From NCBI RefSeq assembly GCF_009707545.1, contig NZ_WLYK01000009.1, forward strand, positions 1 to 64,000: a DNA stretch of 64,000 nt, given 5' to 3'. The DNA is from Nakamurella alba. Its GTDB lineage: Bacteria; Actinomycetota; Actinomycetes; Mycobacteriales; Nakamurellaceae. The stretch's first letter is position 1. Each line of letters starts with the position of its first letter. Of the stretch, positions 41,718 through 50,080 are shown one piece after another. The notes under the pieces were generated by a model that was not told the origin of the DNA, did no database searches, and worked only from the letters and a program-made list of their open reading frames with translations. Made by a program: the position numbers and the translations under genes.

Positions 41718-42724
41718 CGATCCCCGGCCGGTGTCGGGGCGATGTAGCAGATCCAGTCCCCCGTCATCAGGGTCGCGCTGCGCCGCAGGCTGACGACGGT
41801 GCACCGGACGTCCGCCCGGACCACCGCCAGCACGTCACCGAAGACGTCGGCCACTGTTCCGATCTCGTCGCCCGCCTCGACCACCGCGTCGACATCGACG
41901 GACGGGCGCCAGATCCCGCCGTCCTCGGCACGCAGCCAGTACGGGTCGCCCAGCTCCTGCAGCACCTCCGGCTCGGGCGGGTCACCGGGCAGGTTGCCGC
42001 GGGCGACCAGCACCCGACGCAGGCCGCGGGCCCCCTCGGCGACGACGGCCGGGTCGACCGGTCCGTGGCCACCGAGCTCGACGCAGATCGCCGGGGTGCC
42101 CAGGGTGTTGGCGGCCCGGGTGATCATGCCGCCCATACCGGTGGTGGCGACCGGCGGAGTGAGCACCACCGGCATCCCGTTGCCGTAGGCCGCGGCCAGG
42201 AACCGGTTGCCCGCCACCAGGTCCGCGTCCGTCGAGTCGTGCACGATGGTGAACCTGGCGTGGCAGTCGCAGCCGCCGTCGTGGAAGTCGACGCAGTAGT
42301 CGGCGCGGGCGATGCCGCCGGTCTGGACCGCATCGGCCAGCCGGTCGCTGATCGAACCGTCCGGACGGCCGGGGAAGGCACGGTTCATGTTCGTCCCGGA
42401 GGCGTCCAACGGCGCCACCCGGGCGTCTGACATCCAGGCGAGCGGGTTGACCACCGGGAAGGCCACGATGGTGCCGCGCAGCTCGGCCGGGTCGATCGCG
42501 CCGAGCACCTCGGCCAGGATGAACACGCCGGTGCGCTCGTCACCGTGCACCGATGCGGTCAGGCAGGCCACCGGTCCCGGGTGTGCCCCGTGCAGCACGT
42601 GCACCGGCAGGGTCACCGGGGTGCCCTCGTGCAGCGTGCCGATGGGCACCCTGGCCTTCACCGCCGTGCCGGGATCGCAGGCGAGGCCGAGGGTGTCGAA
42701 CGAGGCCACCAGGGTGCCGGTCAC
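41714..42724 (-). CDS. Succinylglutamate desuccinylase/aspartoacylase-like M14 deacylase
   Basis: 336 residues from GTG 42724, which overlaps the binding-protein stop (GTGA). Zinc-binding residues are visible as His60 and Glu63 (LTASVHGDERTG) and His148 (CVDFHDGG). The catalytic Glu is in AICVELGGHG, and TNMNRAFPGRPDG is the family's substrate loop. A C-terminal beta domain (~250-336) follows. Such enzymes remove acyl or amide groups from N-acylated amino acids or other amides. Within a transporter operon it probably trims the imported compound before ring opening; the exact bond is unknown. Confidence 0.88.
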   Translation of the reverse strand: MTGTLVASFDTLGLACDPGTAVKARVPIGTLHEGTPVTLPVHVLHGAHPGPVACLTASVHGDERTGVFILAEVLGAIDPAELRGTIVAFPVVNPLAWMSDARVAPLDASGTNMNRAFPGRPDGSISDRLADAVQTGGIARADYCVDFHDGGCDCHARFTIVHDSTDADLVAGNRFLAAAYGNGMPVVLTPPVATTGMGGMITRAANTLGTPAICVELGGHGPVDPAVVAEGARGLRRVLVARGNLPGDPPEPEVLQELGDPYWLRAEDGGIWRPSVDVDAVVEAGDEIGTVADVFGDVLAVVRADVRCTVVSLRRSATLMTGDWICYIAPTPAGDR

Positions 42725-44373
42725 GCCTTGGTCACCTTGGTGAGGTCGAGCCGGTAGCTGATCGAGCCGTCCTGCGAGAAGAAGCCCTTCCAGCCCGCCG
42801 AGTGCACGAAGGAGTAGGGCGCGGCGAAGATGTTGGTGTACGGCAGGTCCTCGACCACGATCTCCTGGATCTTGAAGTACGACTCCGCCCGGGTCGCCTC
42901 GTCCGAGCTGGCGACGCCCTCGAGGAACAGCGCGTCGATCTCCTCGTTCGAGTAGCCGGTGCGGTTGTAGGCACCGCCGGTGCCGATCTGCTGGGCCCAC
43001 TCGTTCGGGTCCGGGCCGATCCACAGCGCATCGATGATGACGTCGTGGTTCAGCTCCTTGGCCTGGGCCATGAAAGTCGGCCGGTCCACCAGGTTGATCT
43101 CCAGCACGATGCCGACCTCGGCCAGCTGCGACTTGAGCACCTGCGCGACGTCGTTGTAGAAGTCGTTGGACGAGACCAGGAAACTCAGCGAGAACCGGTT
43201 GCCGTCAGCACCTCTGGCGTGGCCGGCGGTGTCCAGCAGGGCATTCGCCGCGGCCACGTCGAAGGCCGGGTAGGCGGCCTTCTCGTCGAAGGCCCACGGG
43301 GTGCTCGGCACGAACGGCCCGGTGGCCGCGGTGGCGACGCCCGCGGTCACCCGGGAGGTGATGGTGGCCCGGTCGATCGCGGTGGTGATCGCCTGGCGGA
43401 CCTGCAGGTCGTCGATCGGGGTGCGGGCCTGGTTGAAGCCCAGGTAGCAGGACCACGGCCCGGGCGGTGCCTCGACGGCGACGCCGGCCTCCTTCTGCAG
43501 TCCACCGACCAGGGTCAGCGAGGGCGGGAACGCCAGCGCCTGGAACTGGCCGGAGCGCAGGCCGGCGAGCGCGGTCTGCTCGGTCGGCACGAACTGGAAC
43601 GCCACCTTCGACAGCGACGGGGTGCCGCCGAAGTAGTCGGGGTTGGCCTCCAGCAGGATCTGCTGGCCGGGGGTGTAGCCGGCGAACTTGTAGGGCCCGG
43701 AGCCGACCGGGGCCATGTTGGCCGGATTCGTCTTCCAGTCCGTCCCCGAGTACAGGTGCGCCGGCAGGATCGAGGTCCGCGGGTAGACCGAGATCGCATA
43801 CAGCAGGGCGGCGTTCGACTCCGACAGCAGGAACTTCACGGTGTGCGCGTCCGGCGTCTCGATGGTCTTGATGACCTTGAGCAGGCCGGCCGCCGGACCG
43901 GAGTTGGCGATGATGCCCTCGTAGGTGACCTTGACGTCCTCGGAGGTGACCGGCTTCCCGTCGTGCCACATGGCCTTCGGATCGAGGGTGAAGGTGTACT
44001 CCTTCGCATCCGGCGACACCTCCCAGGAGGTGGCCAGCTGCGGGTGGATGGCGAACTCGGGGCCGTAGTCCATGACGGTGAGCCGGCTGAAGATCAGCGT
44101 GGACGGGAACTGCGACCCGCCGTCGTAGGCGAGGGACTGGTTGAAGCCGGCGGTGTCGGACATGCCGTTCAGCGCCACCACCATGTTGCCGCCGGTCGGG
44201 GCCGTGCCGCTGCCGGCGGTCCCGCCGGTGGTGGCGGCGGACCCGGAGTCGTCGGTGCCGCAGGCGACCAGCCACGGGGCCAGGCCCAGCCCGGCCACCC
44301 CGAGGGCGCCGAACCGGAGTGCCTGGCGTCGGCTGACGCGGGCGGGAACGCGGTGGGGCTCGTCGGCGCTCAT
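42721..44373 (-). CDS. ABC transporter substrate-binding lipoprotein (SBP family 5), Tat-type
   Basis: 550 residues. The signal has twin arginines at 15-16 (SRRQALRFGALGVAGLG) and a lipobox LVAC with Cys38, so it is exported probably by Tat and lipid-anchored. The family 5 (DppA/OppA-like) fold follows: EYTFTLDPKAMWHDGKPVTS, FAGYTPGQQILLEANPDYFG and AITTAIDRATITSRVTAGVA. It defines what the transporter imports: peptides, opines or similar zwitterions in this family. First gene of the coupled operon, with AAGGAG seven bases before ATG 44373. Confidence 0.95.
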   Translation of the reverse strand: MSADEPHRVPARVSRRQALRFGALGVAGLGLAPWLVACGTDDSGSAATTGGTAGSGTAPTGGNMVVALNGMSDTAGFNQSLAYDGGSQFPSTLIFSRLTVMDYGPEFAIHPQLATSWEVSPDAKEYTFTLDPKAMWHDGKPVTSEDVKVTYEGIIANSGPAAGLLKVIKTIETPDAHTVKFLLSESNAALLYAISVYPRTSILPAHLYSGTDWKTNPANMAPVGSGPYKFAGYTPGQQILLEANPDYFGGTPSLSKVAFQFVPTEQTALAGLRSGQFQALAFPPSLTLVGGLQKEAGVAVEAPPGPWSCYLGFNQARTPIDDLQVRQAITTAIDRATITSRVTAGVATAATGPFVPSTPWAFDEKAAYPAFDVAAANALLDTAGHARGADGNRFSLSFLVSSNDFYNDVAQVLKSQLAEVGIVLEINLVDRPTFMAQAKELNHDVIIDALWIGPDPNEWAQQIGTGGAYNRTGYSNEEIDALFLEGVASSDEATRAESYFKIQEIVVEDLPYTNIFAAPYSFVHSAGWKGFFSQDGSISYRLDLTKVTKA

Positions 44374-44413
44374 GACACTCCTTGGGAGTTTTGCTTAAGT
44401 TAACGGTCGCCGA

Positions 44414-44443
44414 ATATTAGAGTTGCTGTAGTTGAGGGGTAAA
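44414..44443 (-). promoter_or_regulatory. Possible promoter of the hydantoinase/ABC operon
   Basis: On the minus strand TTTACC (44443-44438), an 18-base spacer and TAATAT (44419-44414) lie ~40 bases upstream of ATG 44373, within locally AT-richer DNA. The leader includes GTTAACTTAA, near-symmetrical and a possible regulator site. Confidence 0.42.
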
Positions 44444-44513
44444 GCTCCACCGCGCGATCCACGGTGTCGGGTAACCCACACCGGCCCTGTCACACGATCG
44501 CAACACTGCCGGG

Positions 44514-46820
44514 TTAGCGCGCGTGGAGCTCCGGAACAGCATGCGGGTCGGCGGTCCGGTCGGGCCCGTCGTAGCGTTCGATCTGCACCAGGACCGTCTG
44601 CGCGGTCACGGCCTGGCCCATCCGGGAGGATCCGACATCCCGGGACAGCGCGTTGGGATTGCCGTGCACGTCCCAGATCTCGTCGCCACGGAACTCCGGG
44701 GTGAACCATGCGCCGGTGGCCAGCAGGGCGACACCGCGGACGAGGTCGTCCCGCAGCTCCGCCCCGGCGAGCACCGACCCGCGGACGTTGAAGATCCGGA
44801 TCAGGTCGCCGTCGGCGATTCCCCGGTCGGCGGCGTCGGCGGCGTGCAGCACGCACGGTTCGTACCCGCGGATCTTGCTGCCCAGGCTGACCGCGGCCAT
44901 GTCGAGCTGGCTGTGCAGCCGGGTGGCGGGCTGCGGGGAGAGCAGGTGCAGGGGGTGTTGTGGGTCGGGGTCCCCGAGCCATTCGTAGGGCGCCAGCCAG
45001 ACCGGATGGCCGGGGCACTCGGGGTACCCGAACCCGGCGACCCGCTCGGAGAACAGTTCGATCCGCCCGCTCGGCGTGGCCAGCGGGTGCGCCGCGGGAT
45101 CGGCGCGGAAGTCGGCGAACGGGACCTGGGAGTCGGGCACGTCGATCTCGATGCTTCCCAGCCGCCAGAAGTCCTCGAACCCAGGGAGGTCGACGGCATG
45201 CACCGCCGCGTCCGCCCGGGCCTGCTCGTACATGTCCGCCAGCAGTTCGCGTTCGGAACGACCACCGGTGAGATCGTCGAGCACACCGAGTCTCTCGGCC
45301 AGCCCGCGGAAGATGGCGTGGTCGTTGCGCGCCTCGCCGACCGGCGGCACGACCCGGCGCATCGCGGTGATGAAGGAGTCCTTCGACCCGGCGGCGATGT
45401 CGTCCCGTTCCAGCGTGGTGGTGGCCGGCAGCACGATGTCGGCGTGCCGCGCGGTCGGCGTCCACCACGGCTCGTGCACGATGATCGTCTCGGGCCGCTG
45501 CCAGGCCCGGACCAGCCGGTTCAGGTCCTGGTGGTGGTGGAACGGGTTGCCACCGGCCCAGTACACGAGCCGGATGTCCGGGTAGGAGTACCGCGCACCG
45601 TTGAACTCGTACTCTCGGCCGGGGTGCAGCAGCATGTCGGCCATCCGCGCCACCGGGATGGACCGGCGCAGCGGGTTCCGGGTGGCGGTGAACGCCGGCA
45701 CGCCGAAACGCCGCCGGTAGTTGCCCGTCCCGGCGATGGACCCGTACCCGAAGCCGAAACCCGTTCCCCGGAGACCGATCCCGCCGAGCACGGCAGCCAG
45801 GGCGATCACCGCCCAGTACGGCTGCTCGCCGTGGTCCGCTCTTTGCAGCGACCAGGTGGCGGTGACCATGGTCCGGCCGCCGGCGAGGGTGGCTGCCAGA
45901 GCCAGGATGTCCCGCTCCGGGATCCCGGTGATGCCGCTCGCCCAGCCGGCCGACTTCTCGACGCCGTCGGCGCTGCCGTCCAGGTAGGCGAGGTAGCGGT
46001 CGGCGCCGACGGTGCACCGGTCCAGGAAGTCCCGGTCGTGACGCCCGGCGCGGACCACCTCCCGGGTGAGCGCCAGGATCAGCGCCGTGTCGGTGCCCGG
46101 TCGGATCGGCAGCCAGGACAGGTTCCGGTGCGGCGGGGCGTCGTAGGCGACCGGGTTGACGTTGACCGCCCGCACCCCGTGGTCCAGCGCGTCGAGCAGG
46201 CCGAGCCGGGACCGGTGGGCGGCCACCCCACCGGGCTCCACCTGGACGTTCTTCGCCGGGGCACCGCCGAACATCAGCAGCGTGTCCGCGCCTTCCCGGA
46301 TGTCCTGCCAGGTCGGCACCCCACCGAGCACGGCGGCGGAGTCGCCGACGACGTGCGGCAGCACGGCGTCCGCGGCGCCGAAGCTGTAGTTCGAGATCTG
46401 GCCCACGTAGCCGCCCGTGGTGGCCAGGAAGTGCGACAGCTGGGTCTTGGCGTGGTGGAACCGGCCGGCGCTCGACCACCCGTAGGAGCCGCCGAACACC
46501 GCGTCGTGGCCGTGCTCGGCCCGCACCCGCAGCAGCTCCCCCGCCACCAGGTCCAGCGCGGTGTCCCAGTCGACCTCGACGTAGCCGTCCTTCCCGCGCC
46601 GACCCGGGTCCCCGCCCTCGCGGCCGGACAGCCACCCCCGGCGCACTGCCGGCCGCAGCACCCGGTTCGCCGCGTGCACCGCCGACGGCACCGACTCCAG
46701 CAGAGCCGAGGGGTCCGGGTCCTCGGGCACCGGCCGGGCCCGGATCACCCTGCCGTCGGCCACCTCCGGCACGAACGCACCCCAGTGGGAGCTGTGTCGG
46801 GGTGTTTCCTGCCGGTGCAC
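44514..46820 (-). CDS. Molybdopterin-dependent oxidoreductase, DMSO/TMAO/biotin sulfoxide reductase family
   Basis: 768 residues from GTG 46820 (GGAAGGGG upstream). There is no N-terminal 4Fe-4S cysteine cluster, as in the DMSOR/TorA/BisC branch. The Mo-ligand region is VFGGSYGWSSAGRFHHAKTQ, with a Ser expected to bind Mo. Cofactor motifs include LPIRPGTDTALILALTREVV, PWWTPTARHADIVLPATTTL and the C-terminal NVRGSVLAGAEL domain. No Tat signal is visible, so it may be cytoplasmic like BisC. Substrate (an S- or N-oxide) unknown. No chaperone or membrane partner is adjacent. Confidence 0.9.
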   Translation of the reverse strand: MHRQETPRHSSHWGAFVPEVADGRVIRARPVPEDPDPSALLESVPSAVHAANRVLRPAVRRGWLSGREGGDPGRRGKDGYVEVDWDTALDLVAGELLRVRAEHGHDAVFGGSYGWSSAGRFHHAKTQLSHFLATTGGYVGQISNYSFGAADAVLPHVVGDSAAVLGGVPTWQDIREGADTLLMFGGAPAKNVQVEPGGVAAHRSRLGLLDALDHGVRAVNVNPVAYDAPPHRNLSWLPIRPGTDTALILALTREVVRAGRHDRDFLDRCTVGADRYLAYLDGSADGVEKSAGWASGITGIPERDILALAATLAGGRTMVTATWSLQRADHGEQPYWAVIALAAVLGGIGLRGTGFGFGYGSIAGTGNYRRRFGVPAFTATRNPLRRSIPVARMADMLLHPGREYEFNGARYSYPDIRLVYWAGGNPFHHHQDLNRLVRAWQRPETIIVHEPWWTPTARHADIVLPATTTLERDDIAAGSKDSFITAMRRVVPPVGEARNDHAIFRGLAERLGVLDDLTGGRSERELLADMYEQARADAAVHAVDLPGFEDFWRLGSIEIDVPDSQVPFADFRADPAAHPLATPSGRIELFSERVAGFGYPECPGHPVWLAPYEWLGDPDPQHPLHLLSPQPATRLHSQLDMAAVSLGSKIRGYEPCVLHAADAADRGIADGDLIRIFNVRGSVLAGAELRDDLVRGVALLATGAWFTPEFRGDEIWDVHGNPNALSRDVGSSRMGQAVTAQTVLVQIERYDGPDRTADPHAVPELHAR

Positions 46821-46970
46821 CAGGGCCCCTTCCGTCGGCCGGCCGCGACCATCAGTTCTTCTGACGCCGGCGGGTTCTCTCCTTCAGGAGTTATAGCGCC
46901 CCGTCCGACGCCCGTCGCACCACCGTGGCGGTCGTCATGACGGAAACGACCGAGCTGCCATGCTGGTCGG

Positions 46971-47585
46971 ATGGAACCCGCTGATCCCGACGTCGCGCGC
47001 CGCCGCAGGGGGACGGTGCTGGAGGACGCGATCCTGGAAGCGGCGCTGACCGAGCTGAACGAGCAGGGCTGGAACGGGTTCAGCATGACGCGCGTCGCAG
47101 CGACCGCAGGAACGGGGAAGGCATCACTGTACCGGCGCTGGCCGGACAAGCAGTCGCTGGTGCAGGCCGCGGCGGCGAGGATGGCAGCACGCGGCGATGT
47201 GAACCGCCCCGAACTGACCGGTCGGCTCCGGTACGACCTCTTCCAGTTCCTGCTCGGCGTCGCGACGTTCCTGACCGGTCCCTTCGGCCAGGTGGTGCGT
47301 GGGTTCGTCACGGATGTCGATCCTGCGGCGCTGTCCGGGCCCTTCGTGGTCGACGACCGGATCGCCGCGGTCGACGCCATCCTCGCTGCCGCGCAGCGGA
47401 CCGGCGAGTTCGACGGGCGCGAGATCCCGGTACATGCGGTCAATGTCGGGTCCAACCTGGTGGTGCACCATTTCCTCGTGCACGGAGCTGTGCCGGACCG
47501 GCGGACCATCGGTGAGTTCGTCGACACGGTCTGGCTGCCACTGTTGGTTCCGACCCCTGCGGTCGATCGGCGGCGGACCTCGTAG
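46971..47585 (+). CDS. TetR-family transcriptional regulator
   Basis: 204 residues. The HTH lies near residues 15-60 (EDAILEAALTELNEQGWNGF, SMTRVAATAGTGKASLYRRW). A TetR_C-like ligand domain follows, including LYRRWPDKQSLVQAAAARMA and AALSGPFVVDDRIAAVDAIL. It is divergent from the molybdoenzyme gene (150-base gap) and upstream of the nucleoside-hydrolase-like pair. Either could be its target; the divergent molybdoenzyme is the more usual choice. Confidence 0.92.
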   Translation: MEPADPDVARRRRGTVLEDAILEAALTELNEQGWNGFSMTRVAATAGTGKASLYRRWPDKQSLVQAAAARMAARGDVNRPELTGRLRYDLFQFLLGVATFLTGPFGQVVRGFVTDVDPAALSGPFVVDDRIAAVDAILAAAQRTGEFDGREIPVHAVNVGSNLVVHHFLVHGAVPDRRTIGEFVDTVWLPLLVPTPAVDRRRTS

Positions 47586-47603
47586 GGAACTATCCGTTCC
47601 TTA

Positions 47604-47632
47604 TTGACCGCGCTTCACCGGACCAGTACGGT
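47604..47632 (+). promoter_or_regulatory. Sigma-70-type promoter upstream of the nucleoside-hydrolase-like genes
   Basis: TTGACC (47604-47609), a 17-base spacer and TACGGT (47627-47632) form a good actinobacterial promoter 19 bases after the tetR stop. Transcription would begin near 47639, leaving a ~225-base leader before ATG 47864. Confidence 0.5.
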
Positions 47633-47647
47633 GCACACACGATCTGA

Positions 47648-47684
47648 CGGTGCGCCGGACACAGTCCGCCCGTCCGGCGCACCG
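47648..47684. promoter_or_regulatory. 13-bp perfect inverted repeat just downstream of the promoter
   Basis: CGGTGCGCCGGAC (47648-47660) and GTCCGGCGCACCG (47672-47684) pair perfectly around an 11-base loop. No T-run follows. It may be the tetR terminator (actinobacterial type), an operator, or a hairpin at the very start of the next transcript. Confidence 0.65.
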
Positions 47685-47863
47685 GTCGTCCGCGCGCCTC
47701 GCGAACCCCACTTCTTGATCGACATCAACTGCGGCGCTGTACTTCTCGGGCCATAGTGGATCGCCGCATCGGTATTCAACCATTGACAGCCAGCCGCTCG
47801 TCACCGCACAGTTCACATGGTGCCGATCCATTCGGCACTGACTGTCTATTCAAAGGAGAACTG

Positions 47864-48919
47864 ATGGTGGATCGACGCACGCTCTTCCAGGGTGCCGGCG
47901 TGGCCGCGGCGGGTGTGGCGCTCTCCGCGACCGCCACCGGGACCGCCGGTGCGGCTCCCGTGCCGCAGGCGGTGGCGGCCGCGGGTCCGAGCGTCTACCG
48001 CGACCCGGCCGGCCCGCGCAGCCGGGTGCTGATCGTCAACGACACCGGTGGTGACCCGGACGGACTGTTCTCCACCGCCCACGCGCTGCTCTGCTCGTCG
48101 ACCGAGGTCCGCGGCATCGTCGCGACCCTGCACAGCAACGGCAGGATCCCCTCGCCGGCTGATCTCTCCGCCACCAAGGCGAAGGAACTGCTCAAGGTGA
48201 TGGGCTTCCCGAAGATCCCGGTGCACGTCGGGTCGAACACGAAGATGACGAGCCGCACCATCCCGATCGACACACCGGGCGCACGGGCGATCATCGCAGA
48301 GGCGAAGCGGACCGACACCACCCTGCCGCTGTACGTCACCGTCGGCGGCAACCTCACCGAGGTGGCCAGCGCCTACCTGCTGGACCCGACCATCGCCGGG
48401 ACGTTCACCGTCATCTGGATCGGTGGCGGCTCGTACCCCGACGGCGGACCCGAGTACAACCTCGACCAGGACCCGATCGCTGCGCAGGTGGTCTTCAACG
48501 ACACCAGCATCCCGATCTGGCAGGTGAACCAGGACGCCTACCGGCAGGCCGTGGTGTCCGACACCGAACTGCAGGCGGCCATGCTCGGCTGCGGCAAGGT
48601 CGGGCAGTACCTCTGGAACGAGCTGTACACCAACACCATCGTCGCCTACTCGCGCTACATCAACCTGGGCGAGACCTACGTGCTGGGCGACAGTCCCCTG
48701 GTCCTGCTCTCCGCGCTCAACCAGGCCTACGACAGCACCGGGGCCAGCGGCACCGGCACCAGCCTGTTCGACACCGTGCCCGCCCCGGTGCTGGGCGCGA
48801 CCGGCTCGTACACCGAGAACCCCGACGGCCGGCCGATCCGGGTGTACCGCACGATCGACACCCGTCTGATGTTCAACGACTTCTTCGCCAAGATGCTCTT
48901 CCGGTACGGAAAGCACTGA
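47864..48919 (+). CDS. Tat-exported nucleoside-hydrolase-like protein (copy 1)
   Basis: 351 residues from ATG 47864, set by the AAAGGAGAA site just upstream. The N-terminus MVDRRTLFQGAGVAAAGVAL is a Tat signal, cleaved near AGAAPVP. The metal-binding start of the nucleoside hydrolase fold is VLIVNDTGGDPDGLFSTAHA (Asp60, Asp64, Asp66), closer to the Sde182/DUF1593-like GGDPDD variant than to the classical DTDxGxDD. FTVIWIGGGSYPDGGPEYNL and RPIRVYRTIDTRLMFNDFFA complete the fold. It acts outside the cytoplasm on an unknown N- or O-glycoside. The neighbour downstream is its paralogue. Confidence 0.85.
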   Translation: MVDRRTLFQGAGVAAAGVALSATATGTAGAAPVPQAVAAAGPSVYRDPAGPRSRVLIVNDTGGDPDGLFSTAHALLCSSTEVRGIVATLHSNGRIPSPADLSATKAKELLKVMGFPKIPVHVGSNTKMTSRTIPIDTPGARAIIAEAKRTDTTLPLYVTVGGNLTEVASAYLLDPTIAGTFTVIWIGGGSYPDGGPEYNLDQDPIAAQVVFNDTSIPIWQVNQDAYRQAVVSDTELQAAMLGCGKVGQYLWNELYTNTIVAYSRYINLGETYVLGDSPLVLLSALNQAYDSTGASGTGTSLFDTVPAPVLGATGSYTENPDGRPIRVYRTIDTRLMFNDFFAKMLFRYGKH

Positions 48920-48965
48920 GACGCAGTCCTTCCCATACCCCCACCACGACCCGACGGAGTGAAAG

Positions 48966-50012
48966 ATGGTTGATCGTCGTACTTTCCTGCAGGTTGCCGG
49001 AGTGGCATCCGGTGTCATCGCGGGTGGCACACTGTCCGCCACGGCGGCGGGCGCCGCCGCGCCGACACCCGCGGCAGCCGGCCCCCTGGTGCCCACCAGC
49101 GCCTGGAAGAACCCCAACGGACCGGTGGCCCGGGTCCTGGTGGTGAACGACAACGGCGGCGACCCGGACGGTCTCGTCTCGACGGCCCATGCCGTGCTGA
49201 GTAGCGGCGGACAGGTGGTCGGGATCGTCGCCAGCCGCAAGGTGTACCGCTTCGCGCCGAATCCGACATCCGCGGACCAGGCCAAGGCGAAGACCGACGA
49301 ACTGCTCAAGGTCATGGGAATCAAAGGCATCAAGACCTACGCCGGTTCCATGGATGCGATGACAGCTGTCGATGCGCCGAAGGACTCGGCCGGCGCCCGC
49401 GCCATCATCGCCGAGGCCAACCGGACCGACACCACACTCCCCCTGTACGTCACCGTCGGCGGGGCGCTCACCGATGTGGCGAGTGCCCTGCAGCTCGACC
49501 CGTCGATCGCCGGGAAGTTCACCCTGATCTGGATCGGCGGCGCCGCCTACCCCGCCGGCGGCGCCGGCGAGACAAATTCGAGCGACGACCCGATCGCCGC
49601 GCAGTCGGTGTTCAACAACTCCACGGTCCACATCTGGCAGGTGCCGATCGACGTCTACTCGCAGGCGCTCGTGGGGATGAGCGAATTCCAGCTCGCCATG
49701 CTGCCCTGCGGGAAGGCGGGCGGCTACCTGTTCAACGAGATCACCGCGCGGATCGGGCTCTTCCGGCTGAAGGGCGACTCCTACTGCATGGGCGACAACC
49801 CCCTCGTGCTGCTCAGTGCCCAGAACCAGGTGTACGACAACGCCGGCAGCAACGGGAAGTTCGTCGTCCGTCCCGCGCCGACACTCAATGCCGACCTGAC
49901 CTACACCGACAACCCGGCCGGCCGGCCGATCCGCGTCTACACCTCGATCGACACCCACCTGATGTTCAACGACTTCTACGCCAAGATGCTGCTGAAGTAC
50001 GCGAAGCGCTGA
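48966..50012 (+). CDS. Tat-exported nucleoside-hydrolase-like protein (copy 2)
   Basis: 348 residues from ATG 48966 (GGAGTGAAAG upstream). It has the same architecture as copy 1: Tat signal MVDRRTFLQVAGVASGVIAG, metal motif VVNDNGGDPDGLVSTAHAVL, DTTLPLYVTVGGALTDVASA and FTLIWIGGAAYPAGGAG, and the ending RPIRVYTSIDTHLMFNDFYA. By eye the two proteins agree at roughly half of positions, so the duplication is old and both are kept. They are 46 bases apart and probably one transcript. No uptake system for bases or sugars is adjacent. Confidence 0.85.
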   Translation: MVDRRTFLQVAGVASGVIAGGTLSATAAGAAAPTPAAAGPLVPTSAWKNPNGPVARVLVVNDNGGDPDGLVSTAHAVLSSGGQVVGIVASRKVYRFAPNPTSADQAKAKTDELLKVMGIKGIKTYAGSMDAMTAVDAPKDSAGARAIIAEANRTDTTLPLYVTVGGALTDVASALQLDPSIAGKFTLIWIGGAAYPAGGAGETNSSDDPIAAQSVFNNSTVHIWQVPIDVYSQALVGMSEFQLAMLPCGKAGGYLFNEITARIGLFRLKGDSYCMGDNPLVLLSAQNQVYDNAGSNGKFVVRPAPTLNADLTYTDNPAGRPIRVYTSIDTHLMFNDFYAKMLLKYAKR

Positions 50013-50019
50013 GGCAGGC

Positions 50020-50056
50020 GACGCCGGATCGCGGCCGGGCGGTCGGGTCCGGCGTC
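50020..50056. terminator. Probable bidirectional terminator hairpin
   Basis: GACGCCGGA (50020-50028) and TCCGGCGTC (50048-50056) pair perfectly around a 19-base GC-rich loop. It lies in the 68-base gap between the converging nucleoside-hydrolase-like and paaX genes. There is no T-run, as often in high-GC actinobacteria. Confidence 0.5.
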
Positions 50057-50080
50057 AACCAGCGTCGCCGGGTGTCGTTG

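Noticed and set aside
44395-46635. 746-residue minus-strand frame antagonistic to the molybdoenzyme frame
   Set aside because: Arg/Gly-rich frame-shifted shadow; the molybdoenzyme frame carries all cofactor motifs.
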